A stretch of DNA of 64,000 nt from Madurella fahalii (taxonomy: Eukaryota; Ascomycota; Sordariomycetes; Sordariales), in NCBI GenBank assembly GCA_029876055.1, contig CM056874.1, positions 124,001-188,000 on the forward strand, in the 5' to 3' direction. This document shows positions 11,247 through 22,672 of the stretch, piece after piece; within the stretch, counting starts at the first letter, position 1; each line of letters begins with the position of its first letter. Made by a program: the position numbers and the translations under genes. Under the pieces are notes generated by a model, which did not search any database, was not told the DNA's origin, and worked only from the letters and a program-made list of their open reading frames with translations.

Positions 11247-12813
11247 ATGCACCTAAGAGACGAGGCGTCTTCTTTTTGGAAGAGGCAAGGCTTTACCAAT
11301 CCGTGGTGTTCCTTCTACTCGCCAGCGTGTAACGACGTAAGCACCCAAGACAGTTCTGAGCGAGGCGGACGCGATCGTGGAAGGGGCCGTGGTCGTGGCC
11401 GTGACCGTGGAGGCGGGGGTGGAGGAGGGCGTGGAGGCGGACGTGGAGGCGGACGTGGAGGCGGGCGTGGAGGCGGGGATGGAGGTGGGCGTGGAGGCGG
11501 GCGCGATAATCCCGGACGGGGCGGATGGGAAGACGATGATAGCGATGATGCGGATGATGGAGGGTCGCATGTTCCACCGCCGCCACCACCACCCCCAGCG
11601 ACGACTGCCCAGGGGCAACGTCTTCCCTCTCCAACCACTCCACCACTCCCTCCACCCCCGAACCAGTCCCCGCCAAGAAGTTCCGCGAAGACGGTGACGC
11701 AGCAGGCGGTAGACCCTGCGAGGGCGGATAAGCCTGACCACAGAACAGATAATCCAGGCAACGGGGCAAAATCAACGGCCACCAACGGAGGAGGGTCACG
11801 GAATAGTGATGGTGACGGGCATGCAGCGTCGACTACTACCGGAGGGGTCGGATCTAGTCCTACAATACCTCCGGCCGGCAGCGGGTATCACCCGGGACTG
11901 AGCGGCGTACCATCCGATTCTGATTCGTCGACGAAACCAGGGAACATAGGGTTGGGGGGGTTGACGGGCGTTCCTAGCGATGACAATACTGGCTCATCGA
12001 GTAATGGTCTGCCGCCGGGCACAATAGCTGGGATCGTCGGTAGGTTCTCGGATCCCCTCGTGGCCGATCGTTTGTCAACTGTGGCTGACTGAAACAGTGG
12101 GCCTGCTTGTCCTTCTCGCGCTGCTCGTCCTCCTTCTCTTCAAGTTTAGACAGTCACCTCTGGTCCAGAAAATGATGGCGCCATTCACCAAAGCCGGCGG
12201 GGCCGGTAGCCTGGGAGGCACCCAGGAGGCGAATGCGGCCGGCGGCGGCGGTATGCATAATACCTTATTGAATGTTGGCCATGGGGCTGCGGCTGGGGCT
12301 GCAGCGGGGATTGCAACCGCCGCGGCAGCTTCTGGCGATAAACGCAGCCCACAGTCGCAACCGCCGATGCGTCAGGAAGGCGACTTACGTCCTCTCGTTC
12401 CGGTTGCTGGGGCTAGACGGAACAGCAACCGAGCATCAACTTTCACGGGCTACTCCGCAGTGAGCAGCGCCTTTACCCCATCCCCGGTTTCCCCTATCTC
12501 GCCGGTTAGCATGCTATCCCCGGGGGTTGTGTATACTGGACGCCCGCGGCACGAACCAGGGGACCCCCGCGTCATATCGGCAACCGATGTCCGTATAAGC
12601 AGTGGGAGCTTCAGTAGTATTAGCACTGGAAGTGCCGTGAGCGCGGCGCTATCGCCGGGGCAGATGCCCTGGCCTATGCCCCCCAGCACGCCGTCCATCA
12701 GCCAACCGAACACCCCGGTGTCCGCGCAAGGAGCGGACCGCGAATATATCAACTTCGAGGAGTCGGGGGAGACGGTTGTGAGGATCGCTCAGCCGTCTCG
12801 TGTCCAAAGATGA
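11247..12813 (+). CDS. Gly/Arg- and Pro-rich single-pass membrane protein (hypothetical)
   Basis: Two exons, 11247-12039 and 12098-12813, joined at a GTAGGT...ACAG intron, give about 502 residues. Residues about 35-95 form an RG/GGGR low-complexity block, followed by an acidic patch, an eight-proline run and a Ser/Gly/Pro-rich linker. One strong transmembrane helix (GTIAGIVVGLLVLLALLVLL) then ends at FKFR. The tail is Ala/Gly-rich then Ser/Pro-rich, with EYINFEESGETVVRI near the C-terminus. The layout resembles fungal wall-sensor-like proteins with a helix and cytosolic tail. However, no signal peptide is visible in the chosen frame, so the true N-terminus may lie in an unseen upstream exon. 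The start is the first ATG in frame. Function unknown. Confidence 0.6.
11400..11510 (+). repeat. GC-rich minisatellite coding for GGGR repeats
   Basis: About eight imperfect copies of a 12-base unit (GGAGGCGGACGT and variants GGAGGCGGGCGT, GGAGGCGGGGAT) run in tandem inside the first exon of the membrane-protein gene. Each copy encodes Gly-Gly-Gly-Arg or Gly-Gly-Gly-Asp. Confidence 0.75.
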
Positions 12814-13638
12814 ACTCTTCCTGGGGAGATTTCACCAGAATCACTATCAACCTCGCGGCACCTGCCCCATCTCTTACACCACTGAAGGATCGCCCTCAGT
12901 TTACGCGAACACGCACATACGCTCACACTAATGGCCACGGTCTCTGGATATCCTCCGATGTGGATGACGTCGAGATGTATTTGGGATCATGTAGGTATAC
13001 CCCACATAGCGTTGCAAAGAGCTTGGTCACGCGCGGATCGGATCGGGGAGGTCACCGGCAAACGAGGCTAGATTGGCCCCAGGGTTCCAGTACTTAATGG
13101 ATTAATGATGGTGACGATGCGGCGTATATCGAATTTCTGTATATCGGGCGTGTCACAATGTTGGTTAGCAGCACGAATAAAACACGGGGACCGTACTGCA
13201 TTGAGTGCATTCAGAGCGAGAAGTTCGAGAACGGGAGTGGGGGACTGGTGGTTCGTCGCCTGTATCGCCGCCGCCCGGTCCACTACCCGGATTCAGACTC
13301 CCCTATGACATCCATTACGAATCACGCAGTAGGCTCTATAGGTAGGCCCGTGGAAGCTGTGTTGTGTCCATCCTCTAGGCACCAAACATTACCTATAGGG
13401 GCCTGATTTGACGGGCGAGATGCCAAGCTGCTGCTGGTTCCGCCCCCGGACCGGCCTCCTGGCCTTGGCGATGGCCCCCGCTTAAACAAATCGCCCCGCC
13501 GCCCCTGACAACGCCAGGCTTCAACCCCATGCCGCCCCCAAATAAGTAAACAACCCACCTCCCCGGTTCTCCGCTCAACAACCGCCGCAGCAGAGACTGT
13601 AATCGCATCGCAATCCACATTACGGCGGGCGGAGAAAA
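12814..13638. other. Intergenic region upstream of the Mad2 gene
   Basis: About 0.8 kb of promoter and 3' flanking DNA. I see no supportable reading frame, RNA gene or repeat. The segment 13440-13640 is C-rich on the + strand, as in a fungal promoter. Confidence 0.5.
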
Positions 13639-14639
13639 ATGGCTGCCACAGGGCCAGTGAAGGACAAGTCCAAGGTGCACAAGCTGTCGCTGAAAGGCAG
13701 CGCAAAGCTTGTCGCCGAGTTCGTGAGTCGCCGCATCTCCGAATACAAAGGCAGACGAGTTCGCTGTCGCAAACGGTCGCAAAGGCTATGACGAATAACT
13801 AACCGCCCTTGACTTGCGCGACAAAAATCAGTTCCAATACTCGATCCACACAATCCTGTACGACCGCACACCACCACGGAGGCCCGCGCTACGCTCAGAT
13901 GCTAACCGCAAATACCAGCTTCCAACGAGGGGTCTACCCCGCCGAGGACTTTACCGCTGTCAAGAAGTATGGTCTGAACATGCTTGTCTCGTCCGACGAC
14001 CAAGTGCGCGCCTACATCAAGAAGATCATGTCGCAGCTCGACAAGTGGATGGTGGGCGGCAAGATCTCCAAGCTCGTCATCGTCATCACCGACAAGGACA
14101 CGGGTGAGCACGTCGAGCGGTGGCAGTTTGACGTAAGTTTCCTACCTAACAACCCCCCCCCCCCCCGTTTTCTCCCGGCCTCGTTTCCCCAGTGGAATAA
14201 ATTTACTAAAACCCAACCATGCGACCACCAGGTCCAAATCCTCACAAAGTCAAAGTCCAAACCGAAATCCAAAACCAGCCCCTCCGCAACCGCAACCGCA
14301 ACCACCACCGCCAACCAAGAAAACTCGTCTACCCCGTCCTCGGCGGCCGCGGAAGCGGCGGCAGCTGCAGAAAAGGAGGAAAAGACCGAGGCGGAAATCC
14401 AATCCGAGATCGCCGCCATCTTCCGCCAAATCACCGCGTCCGTCACCTTCCTCCCCCAGCTCTCCGGGGACTGCACCTTCAACGTGCTCGTCTACGCCGA
14501 CGCGTCGAGCGAGGTGCCCGTCGAATGGGGCGATAGCGACGCCAAGGAGATCGTCAACGGCGAGCGGGTGCAGCTGCGCGGCTTCAGCACGGCAAGCCAC
14601 CGGGTGGATACTCTGGTTAGTTACCGGTTACAGGACTGA
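13639..14639 (+). CDS. mad2: Mitotic spindle assembly checkpoint protein Mad2 (HORMA domain)
   Basis: Mad2 binds Mad1 and Cdc20 at unattached kinetochores and restrains the anaphase-promoting complex. Four exons, 13639-13722, 13832-13857 (only 26 nt), 13919-14132 and 14232-14639, give 243 residues. Landmarks are LSLKGSAKLVAEFFQYSI, FQRGVYPAEDFTAVKKYGL, DKWMVGGKISKLVIVI, WQFDVQIL, ITASVTFLPQL and the safety-belt end FSTASHRVDTLVSYRL. The length exceeds the usual 200-210 because a Lys/Ser/Thr/Ala-rich insert of about 40 residues follows WQFDVQIL, at the start of exon 4. The third intron carries a run of 14 C. The gene is convergent with the deubiquitinase downstream. Identification is secure; whether the insert is kept in mRNA needs transcript evidence. 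Confidence 0.95.
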
Positions 14640-14982
14640 GGTCGGCTGAGCGGGCGGGCTTGGTTCGGGACGACTGCTTGTGTATTATATACAGAGTTTT
14701 TTTTTTTTTCGTGTTTGGGAGTTGGGAAACGGCACTGGAGTTTGCAGGATGATGAGACAGGTTTCGGATGGCATGGTTTGTTCAATAAGTAGGGACATGA
14801 GCCGAGTAACGTTGGCCCCGAATGCGTATGATATTAAGGGGCTCTATCATATTTGCAATGGAGATAATCTGCTCTATCCCGCACCATCCTTTTCAAGCCC
14901 CCTACTCTACTCTACAGTTCGTTCGCACCGTCGTCGACTTGGAAGCCTGTCGCCACCATCCACCCCAAACATTCGCCTCGTC
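14640..14982. other. Convergent 3' intergenic segment
   Basis: About 340 bp between the converging Mad2 and deubiquitinase genes. It contains a run of 13 T (14697-14709) that may lie in the 3' region of Mad2. I see nothing else in it. Confidence 0.5.
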
Positions 14983-17495
14983 CTAAACCCGCTTGAAGAA
15001 GTAGACGTAGGCAAACTTCTTCATCTCCTCCACGTCGACGACCTTGACCACCTTTTCGTCATTGAAGAGTACCCACGAAACCTCATCACCGATCTTTTTG
15101 CGGATAAACGCGACATAATGCCTGAGTAAGTTAGCTTCGACCCCACCCAAGGGATTAGTGCCTATCTCACCCGGTATGGATGCTTGTGCCTTTGTGGCAC
15201 ACAATCGACTGCAGCTGGAAATTCGCCGGGAGCGCGCTGCTTCCGGCCACTACTGATTTCCCGCCAGCGCTCTCATCGGCCTCGCCAACTTCTTCGGACT
15301 CGCCCTGGTCGTCGGGATGGCTGAACAACCACTCGATCGCTCTCTCGACGTCCCCGCCTGTTTCCTTCAATGCCTTGGCTGCGCGAGGCCCGCCGAGGCC
15401 CATCGACTCTAGCATCGCAATCTTCTCTGGATCAGCCGCATTCGCACCGGCAGCAACACCCGGGAGGTTGAGAGGCGTGTCGATATCCGGATCATCCATG
15501 TGGCCAAAGAGCCACTCCATGGCCGCATTCGCATCGCTATTGCCGGTCGCGTGCAGAGCCTTCTCGCAACGAACAGTCGGGAATCCCATGCCCTCGAGCA
15601 TAGCGAGAGCTTCCGCGTTGGCCACGAAACTGGGCACATTGCTGCCGGCCGAGTCGGCCTCTTCTGGCAGAGCCTCTTCATCTGGCTGCTGTCCGTGGGA
15701 GAGGTATGTGTCCAGAGCAAGCGGCGCATCGTCGACGATAACCGGGACGTCCACCTTGACCGGCACCCAGTTCACCACGGCCATCTTGCGAGCGTTGATG
15801 ACTAACACCTCGGGAAAGGTCTTGAAGAGCTGGCGCTTGCTAAAGCCATCCCGGCTGCCGCACGCCAAGCATGTCAGCTCAACAACCTCGGATGCGGTTA
15901 GATTGTCAAGACACTGTTTTAGTGTGACCGGCTTGTACTTTGGTTCCTGGCCCTCTTCGGCGGGGAGTTTCTCGAGAGGGACATCAATGAAGATGCTGTC
16001 CTGTTCGTTGCTGCTGTAACGAACTCTCCTGCAGCTGAGACACTGTAGACGCTGCTCCAACACAAACCGCATGGACTGTGTGGGATCCGTTAGCCCTGAT
16101 GGATGCTTTGAGCGTGTGATTAGCTTGACAAGATGCTGCAGAAGCTCAAACGCGTCCTGCTGCCGCATGGTCGAGAACTCGGCATGGCCACGGCCGATGA
16201 GGTGCTTGAGCATCGAGGGCTGTAGGCCCTTCTGGTGCGGAACTTCGGGCGAGTGTTCTGAGACGATGACGTCCGAGTCGGGCTTCGAGTACCGGCCAGA
16301 GAGCAGGCCATCACCAATCTTGCGAAGCTGAGTCTCCAGATCTTGGGCGGGATCCGACACGTCTGGAAGTGAGCTGTTAATGCTGCCGTACCGTTCCTGG
16401 AAGGAGGGTATGTCGTAGAGGCACTGGAGGATGCTGGCCAGATAGCAGCTGTTCCCGAGGTTCTTCAGTCCCGTCAAGCCAGCGCCAAAAAGCGGTGTCA
16501 ACTCCTTTCCATCCTCGGTCGTCATTGAGAACTCCCACCGTAGGTTCTGCTCTATTTGCATCTCGGTAAGGCTCTTTTCGGTCTTCTGCCGCTCTGAGAG
16601 GATAATCCCCCAGTTGGCAAGGTGAGCACCGAGATCCTCGTCGATCCGCTCTTCATCGCAGGTGTAACAGTATACATCAGCCGTTCCTTCAGGTGTAATC
16701 GATCCAAGCTTGACGGCCACTCCGTGCGCAGACTCCTTGGAGTGGGCGAGGGCGTGAGAGTTACCGCCTACTCCTCCAAACTGCGCCCGGCCGCAGCCAA
16801 GGTTCCCGCACTCCAGACACAACCAGAGATTCTCTTTGAGATCACACTTGGAGCAGTGCCCTAGATCCTGCGACTCGATCTGCCGGGGCGAGCCCTGCTG
16901 GAGTGTGAGAATGTGGGCACAGCTGGTCAACTCTTGCTCCCATGCCTTCACCTCCTCTTTCCGCGAAAATGTGTTTGCCTTCATGATATCCTCCACGGCA
17001 GAAGCAACGGCAGTCTTGTCAATGTTGTCGATTCCGCACTCGAGGCACTTGACTGTCAATGTCGTGTCGTAACGGTCGGCATCAGTCTCTGCGGCGATGG
17101 CGAGCTTCGACATTTTAGGCGGGGGCTCGTCCCTAACAACGACCTTGCGGGTGCGGCGGATATTGAGGACTAGGGGATGATTTCGCGAGCTGCTATGCAG
17201 CTGTGCATGATTCCGGTCGCCAGCGCAGCCGCCATTGAAGCACTTGAGGCATACATCCAGACCGGCGGGGTCATCCTGGTAAGGAGAGTTTGTTAGGTCA
17301 ACGACGTGGTGACACGTAGGAGAGAAAGCAGGGGCTCTACGGACGATGGAATCGAAACACTGGGTGCAGTCCTCGCGATACACCGAGTCGGTAGGCGTCG
17401 GTTTGGAGACGTCTGATGCGGATGTTAACGTTTGCTTTCGGCTGTGGAAAGGGAGCCGAAAACGTACTTGCTGGTCCGATGTGAGGGCATGCCAT
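14983..17495 (-). CDS. Ubiquitin carboxyl-terminal hydrolase, UBP14/USP5 (isopeptidase T) type
   Basis: This enzyme trims unanchored polyubiquitin chains so that ubiquitin can be recycled. Exons 17495-17468, 17412-15171 and 15121-14983 give 802 residues. The 28-nt first exon encodes MACPHIGPA and joins VYREDCTQCFDS through a good GTACGT donor. The order is as in the family: an N-terminal cryptic zinc finger, a ZnF-UBP domain (LWLCLECGNLGCGR, TCDEERIDEDLGAHLANWG), the Cys box NLGNSCYLASILQCL (nucleophile near residue 332) and two UBA domains (EALAMLEGMGF, EKIAMLESMGL). The His box HTGHYVAFI is completed only after the last intron (15170-15122). It ends FAYVYFFKRV. It shares an 898-bp divergent promoter with Isu1. 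Confidence 0.96.
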
Positions 17496-18393
17496 AGTTA
17501 GGGGCGACTATTTCGACTGGAGACGTTGTCAGTAACCTAAGATAGGTAGGATGTCTCCGGGAGTTGCGCTGGCAAAGCTCCAGCTGAGGCAGTGGAAGGC
17601 TGGTCACCTTGGAAGGTAAAGGTTAGGTAGGTACTAACTGACCTTAGGCAGGGCAGGCAGGAAGCTGACACGCGGGGCAACAGGCAGGCTCCAGCCCCGC
17701 GATGATGCAGCTGTGCGGGGAGCCCCAAGCTGGAGTGGAAGGCGCACGGGCGCGTTGTTAGCCCTTAACGATCACTAACAGAAAACATTGCTCCCAGTAC
17801 CATTATTTAGATGGCATTCGTTAAGCGGATAATCGTCCGTTGTCGACGTGCATTCAATTGCTCAAATCCATTCCACACCCTGTCAAGAAGCGGAAATTCT
17901 TGAGTGACTTCTAGAATGCACGAGGGTAATGGTGATGCCTCGGTGTACAAGGGTCCATATCGCACTCACTCAGCACACGGCGAACGCAACCAAGCAACCA
18001 AGCACCTCGGTTTCCGTATCAGATGATCTTATCTCCGCGGATGTGGGGTCTTTGACCCGCCGACGTCGGCATGACGCCCATGCTTCCCAAGCGGCCTTCG
18101 GGCAGCTCCATGCTTGGCCCGCACTAACAGATTAGCCACGTATTGGCAGTGGATTTGCCTCCTCTTTGTTAATGCAGCTTTGGCCATCCATGCTAGAAAT
18201 TTCGCCCCTTCGGTCATTCATGGACAACTGAAGTCCCGCATCCAAGGAACTTTTTGGCAAGCCCGATCTCTCCTCAATCAAACACCCGCACCATTACCTT
18301 GCAACGTTGATATCAGCCACCAATTTCCATTTCGATACTGCGATATTTCCGCTTGCTATTTCGACAGGAAGAAGTACAGACACACGAGCAAAT
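17496..18393. promoter_or_regulatory. Bidirectional promoter region between UBP14-like and Isu1
   Basis: Divergent intergenic segment of 898 bp. At 18016-18032 the minus strand reads GATAAGATCATCTGATAC, two GATA cores spaced 9 bp apart. The second, ATCTGATAC, differs by one base from the SreA-type iron-regulator consensus ATCWGATAA. Binding is not shown by sequence alone. No other gene is seen. Confidence 0.4.
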
Positions 18394-19661
18394 ATGCTTT
18401 CAAGAACAGTTCGCGCGGTCTCTGGCCGAGCTCTGGCAGCTTCTCTACGGCCCGTCGCCATTCCTACATCGAGGCAGTTCGTGCCGCAGATTGTGGCACA
18501 ACCTGCAAGGCGGCATTACCATGAGAAGGTTCTTGATCGTGAGTATCCTACCATCTCTTCCACTCGCCTCGGAAAGGTCTTGCGCCAGCAGCTCGTTAAC
18601 TTTGTCGCGTCACAGACTACTCGCGGCCCAGGAATGTCGGCACATTAGATAAGACGGACAAGTCGGTGGGCGAAGGATTGGTGGGAGCACCGGCTGTACG
18701 TGATCGGACCTCTCTCAATTGTTCCAGGTGCGCTAACCGCGTTGACTCCAACAGTGCGGCGATGTTATGCGGCTCCATATCAAGGTCGACCCCGATACTC
18801 AGGTCATCAGTGATGTCAGGTTCAAGACGTTCGGATGCGGCTCTGCGATGTAAGAACCCATTTTTTGTCGGCCCTGTGCAATCCTGCGAGGACTTCACCG
18901 GTTTATCCGAGGAGCGCCGAGCATACTCCGAGTGGACTTGTGTGGCGACACAGGGGAGACAGAATGGAGGGGCAGCAGAAAAGCTCCGGCCGGAGCGGCG
19001 ATGACGCAGATGGTATTTCCGCGGCGTCTTTCGTTGACCCGTCGGGACGCTACGCTGTTTTGCTCTGGGAACTGCCTGCCAACTGTCTGTCTTCGGCCCG
19101 TTGAGAAGGGGCTACAGGACGAAGTTAGCCATTGCCGGGATTGGTTGCCCCGCAGTCGGAAACATGAACGTCCCGATCCTTCTGATCTCGAGCCCCCACA
19201 ACCATACAAAATCCACCAGGAGCAGTTCGACCTCTCAAGGACCAGCGCCCTACGCGGGTTAAAACACATTTGTCCGCGTTCTTCGCTAACTCGTTCACAG
19301 AGCATCTTCTAGTTACCTGACGGAACTCGTCCGGGGCATGACGCTCGAGGAAGCTTCTAAAGTCAAGAACACTGAGATCGCTAAGGAGCTGGTATGTTAC
19401 GTTCGTTTTACAAGCTCATGGCAGCATTTCTAATGCCTCCCTTTAGTGTCTCCCACCCGTCAAGCTCCACTGCAGCATGCTCGCCGAAGGTATGTCGGTT
19501 TCGCGGGATTTGCCGAATCCGACGGCTCATCCCCCACGCTGACACGCGTTGAATTAGATGCCATAAAGTCGGCCATCAACAACTACTACAAAAAGAACCC
19601 CAATGCCAAGGCGACGAATCTAGGAGGAAGGGAGGCTAAGCTCGAGTCCGTTACGGCATAG
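18394..19661 (+). CDS. isu1: Mitochondrial iron-sulfur cluster assembly scaffold Isu1 (IscU family)
   Basis: Isu1 is the mitochondrial scaffold on which Nfs1, frataxin and ferredoxin build [2Fe-2S] clusters. Six exons (18394-18538, 18616-18695, 18755-18849, 19301-19391, 19447-19489, 19558-19661) give 185 residues. The N-terminus is a basic, Ser/Ala-rich targeting sequence (MLSRTVRAVSGRALAASLRP). The scaffold body has DHYSRPRNVGTLDK, the cluster cysteines in APACGDVM, FGCGSAIASSSYLTE and LHCSMLAEDAI, and the chaperone-binding LPPVK loop. The tail ends GGREAKLESVTA. Four introns are 55-77 nt, but the third is 451 nt (18850-19300), with proper GTAAGA donor and CTAAC...CACAG acceptor. Identification is secure. 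Confidence 0.96.
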
Positions 19662-20695
19662 AATTACGTGGCACGAACTGCGATTGGGTGTCTGACACCA
19701 TAGTAATCAGTTTCTCGGCTCATGTTTCTGAGCCGGTCCATCAGGCTAGCCAGTGTTTGCATGGGGATATTATTGGAATTTTCCTCCATTTTCCGGGTCG
19801 AAATTGGCCATGGTTTGTATTCCTCAACTAACGGAGTATGGCGGAGTTGTGGTTTAGTTCATCTTGAGAGGGTGGTCTAGCCGTCTCCTCCCTGAAGAGG
19901 GGCGGTTACTTCGCCGACTAAGACTGTCGGTCGGCTTATGTACCATATTATGCTCAAACAGAGACTCGGTCGGGTTTACCCCAACACATCGGATCTTTGG
20001 TGGTTATGCTGTTGCGCAAAGTCTTGGCTTGCTGGCGGGGACCATCCCTTCTTACTCCACCACCATCCCAGAGTTCCATACGCCCCGTATACTTTCTGGA
20101 TTAGTCGGATATTTCACATTATGCTATTCAACGGACAGTATTATGTTGATCTTTTTTTGGGTAAACATTAACGGCCTACCACACATCTCAGTATCGATAT
20201 TGACCTTTTCGAACTGTGCAATATCTAAGCCGGGACAGTCAAGCAGATACATACTTAACTGTGCAAGGCGGGGACTCACGAGCGGTGACAAATTCGCTCG
20301 CGCCAACAAGCCCTCTATTTCCAGCTTATACTCAAGGGCGGCTCATCCGAGGGGAGCGGTTCTCTCCTTGAGCCGAAGGGCAACTGCTCGTACCTTCCTA
20401 AGCGGTTATTGTTCTGTTTATAGAAGGAGCTACTTATATAACGAGCTGTTTAAAGGCTTTAAGCTAGTAAATGACTGTTTATTTACCGCTTAGTTGTATT
20501 AAACTGCTCCTTTGGCTGGGCTGGGATATATTCGCTCGAAAAACGAGCGGTTGTACGTTTCTAGGACTCGGCGTGGGACGGGTAAGTAGCTAAGGAGTTT
20601 GGATGACGTCTCGTACAACCTTTGGACACGGGCAACGAAATCGAACCAGCCCCGAACCTCGGCATCCCATTCGGACCTCCATAATGCAACCCCCC
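19662..20695. other. Intergenic region with an AT-rich segment
   Basis: About 1 kb between Isu1 and the POT transporter (convergent 3' ends). The segment 20380-20500 is AT-rich and bounded by a 9-bp inverted repeat, CTAAGCGGT at 20398 and its complement at 20485-20493. It could be a small non-autonomous element relic, but I see no target duplication. No gene is supported. Confidence 0.4.
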
Positions 20696-22672
20696 CTATC
20701 TCGCAGACTCTGGGGTGGTGTCCGGTAAGCAGTTGAGCTGGTCGTTTATCTTGTCGTATTTGCGGAAAATCCACCAGAACAGGACAGAGCACAGCCCCAT
20801 AACACCAGCAAGAACAGCATACACGATGACCAAATAGGGATCGCGCGCAGCTGGACTGATCGCTATACCGAGCAGGGCACCGAGACAGGCGCTCAGCTGC
20901 ACCATGGCCTGGACCACGCTTCTCATGCCCCTCGGTGCCTTTTCGTACGAGTATTCGCTTGCCGTAACTAGGCCAAAGATTTCTGCGATGGCTAAGGCTA
21001 CATATACCGGTAACTGAAGCCACACGTTCACATCATTTGGCAGTCGCAGGCCTCCCGAATCTGATTCGGGACACGCAAGTGGAGCATCGTAACATGGCCC
21101 AGTGCTGTATATCAACTTTTGAACGCCGGCTGCGTAGGCCATTCCGCCGCCGCAGATTATGAAAGCCGTCGAGATGCGTGCGATGGGCCCGAAAGCGAGT
21201 CGGCGCTTCGCCAGAAAGTTGTACAAGCCTTGGACGATAGGACCGAAGACGACACACGCTACGCCCGCCATGGCCTGAATCATGTCGTTGGGAACACCAT
21301 GGAGGTTCATCTGACCTGCCTGAGAGATCAGGTTGTTGTACATTTGGGTTATGGACAGATAAAAGAACGCGAAGGAGAAGCTGGATTGGTAGAAATTAGC
21401 ATCGGCTATCAAATGCGTCGGAGCGGGAGTATAGGTCGATGCCAAACCTACATGACGCGGCATGCAACCAACCCCCTCTTTAACTCATCCACGAAGCTAT
21501 CGTCCCAGGGGACACTGCGCCCATGTCTTTCAAGCTGATATGAGGTCTTCGCATGGTCCAGCTTGAATCCGTTCCGGGCTGCGGTGCTTAGGACTTTAAC
21601 GGCCCTCGGTAGATTGTTCTCGTGGGGAACAACTTTGACTATTACAATGGTTCAGAAGTCAGCGACGGAGAAAACGGGAACGAGATGGTTCTCCAATTGA
21701 CTGACCTAGTCTGGATTTCATACTGATCAAGACGGCCAAGGAAACTATCAGTGAGATGACCGCCATAAGGTATGCAGTCCAAAAGTCAAATTCCCGCTCA
21801 AGAAAAGTGGCAGGTATCGAGGAGAGCGACGCTATGTTGGTGAACCTATCACAGACAGTCTCAGCCTAAGGGACTCTGTAATTCTAACGACGGCGTACGA
21901 ACCAGTAAAACGCATTGTAGAGAAACTGTATGGTGCGTGAACCATCTACTATGCTGAGTGTACCATCTTTTTGTCGAACTAGCTGAGGCTTCCTCTGCAC
22001 GTATTGGTCACCTATGAAGGGCGAGATTGTTGATTTGACACCTCCAACCCCGAGCCCCATCAGAAGCATTGAGACTGCTAGGCCAGGTACTCCGGCGCCG
22101 CTGTCCAAGGCCACTGGTAGAGAAGTCACAAACATGACGGAAGACCCACATATCAACAAACTATCCAGTGACTTGACGCTTAGCTATCGGGTTGGATAAT
22201 GTCACCGGTGGCTGAATATCGTCTTACCAGAAGCTGACGACCAACGTCTTATACCTGCCGAGCCAGACATCGGAAATAACGGCAAACAGCATTGGCGTCA
22301 CAAACGAAAAGACGAAGAAGCTGTTTGATATGGACGTGGCGGTTGACTGGCCCAAGCCAAGTGCTCCTGGCACTGCACGAAACTGGCGGCCATGCTGCAT
22401 GTAGTTTTCTAAACATTTCGCCGTCAGTGTGCATGTTTTCGTTGACGGCCTTGAGTATTCTCACGCCATATGGAGATGATGGTATAGTAGCTGAATCTCT
22501 CTGCCGACCCTATGAGAGCCGCGGCCCAGGCTGCGATGGGTAGGCGGTCAACTACGCGTGGTAAGGTGCGTATCTCCTCGTCGGTAGCATCACGTGGCAA
22601 TGACTCTGTGTCAGAGATAGGTTCCGTTATGGGACTCTGTCCTTTCTCAGAGTCTATCTCATGACGGCCCAT
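20696..22672 (-). CDS. POT/PTR2-family proton-coupled peptide transporter
   Basis: Predicted plasma-membrane importer or exporter of di/tripeptides or related small molecules, 552 residues from six exons: 22672-22465, 22408-22228, 22160-21903, 21845-21706, 21638-21452 and 21380-20696. All five introns are 56-71 nt; the third uses a less common GTTCGT donor. Signatures are AERFSYYTIISIWQNYMQ, VISDVWLGRYKT, FYWFTNIASLS (PTR2 signature) and ELKRGLVACRV, followed by a C-terminal half rich in membrane helices ending WWIFRKYDKIND. In the ExxER proton-coupling motif the first Glu is replaced (IGSAER). It lies divergent to a methyltransferase and beside a ferric reductase, ATP-grasp ligase and PLP enzyme. 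This suggests it moves the product or precursor of that putative cluster; this is inference. Confidence 0.88.

Noticed and set aside
11253..11799. Long antisense frames rich in Pro or Ser/Thr opposite the Gly/Arg repeat
   Set aside because: They are by-products of the GC-rich minisatellite on the other strand.
19864..20493. 209-codon + frame between Isu1 and the POT gene
   Set aside because: No domain, odd composition and overlap with an AT-rich segment; not convincing as a gene or transposon ORF.
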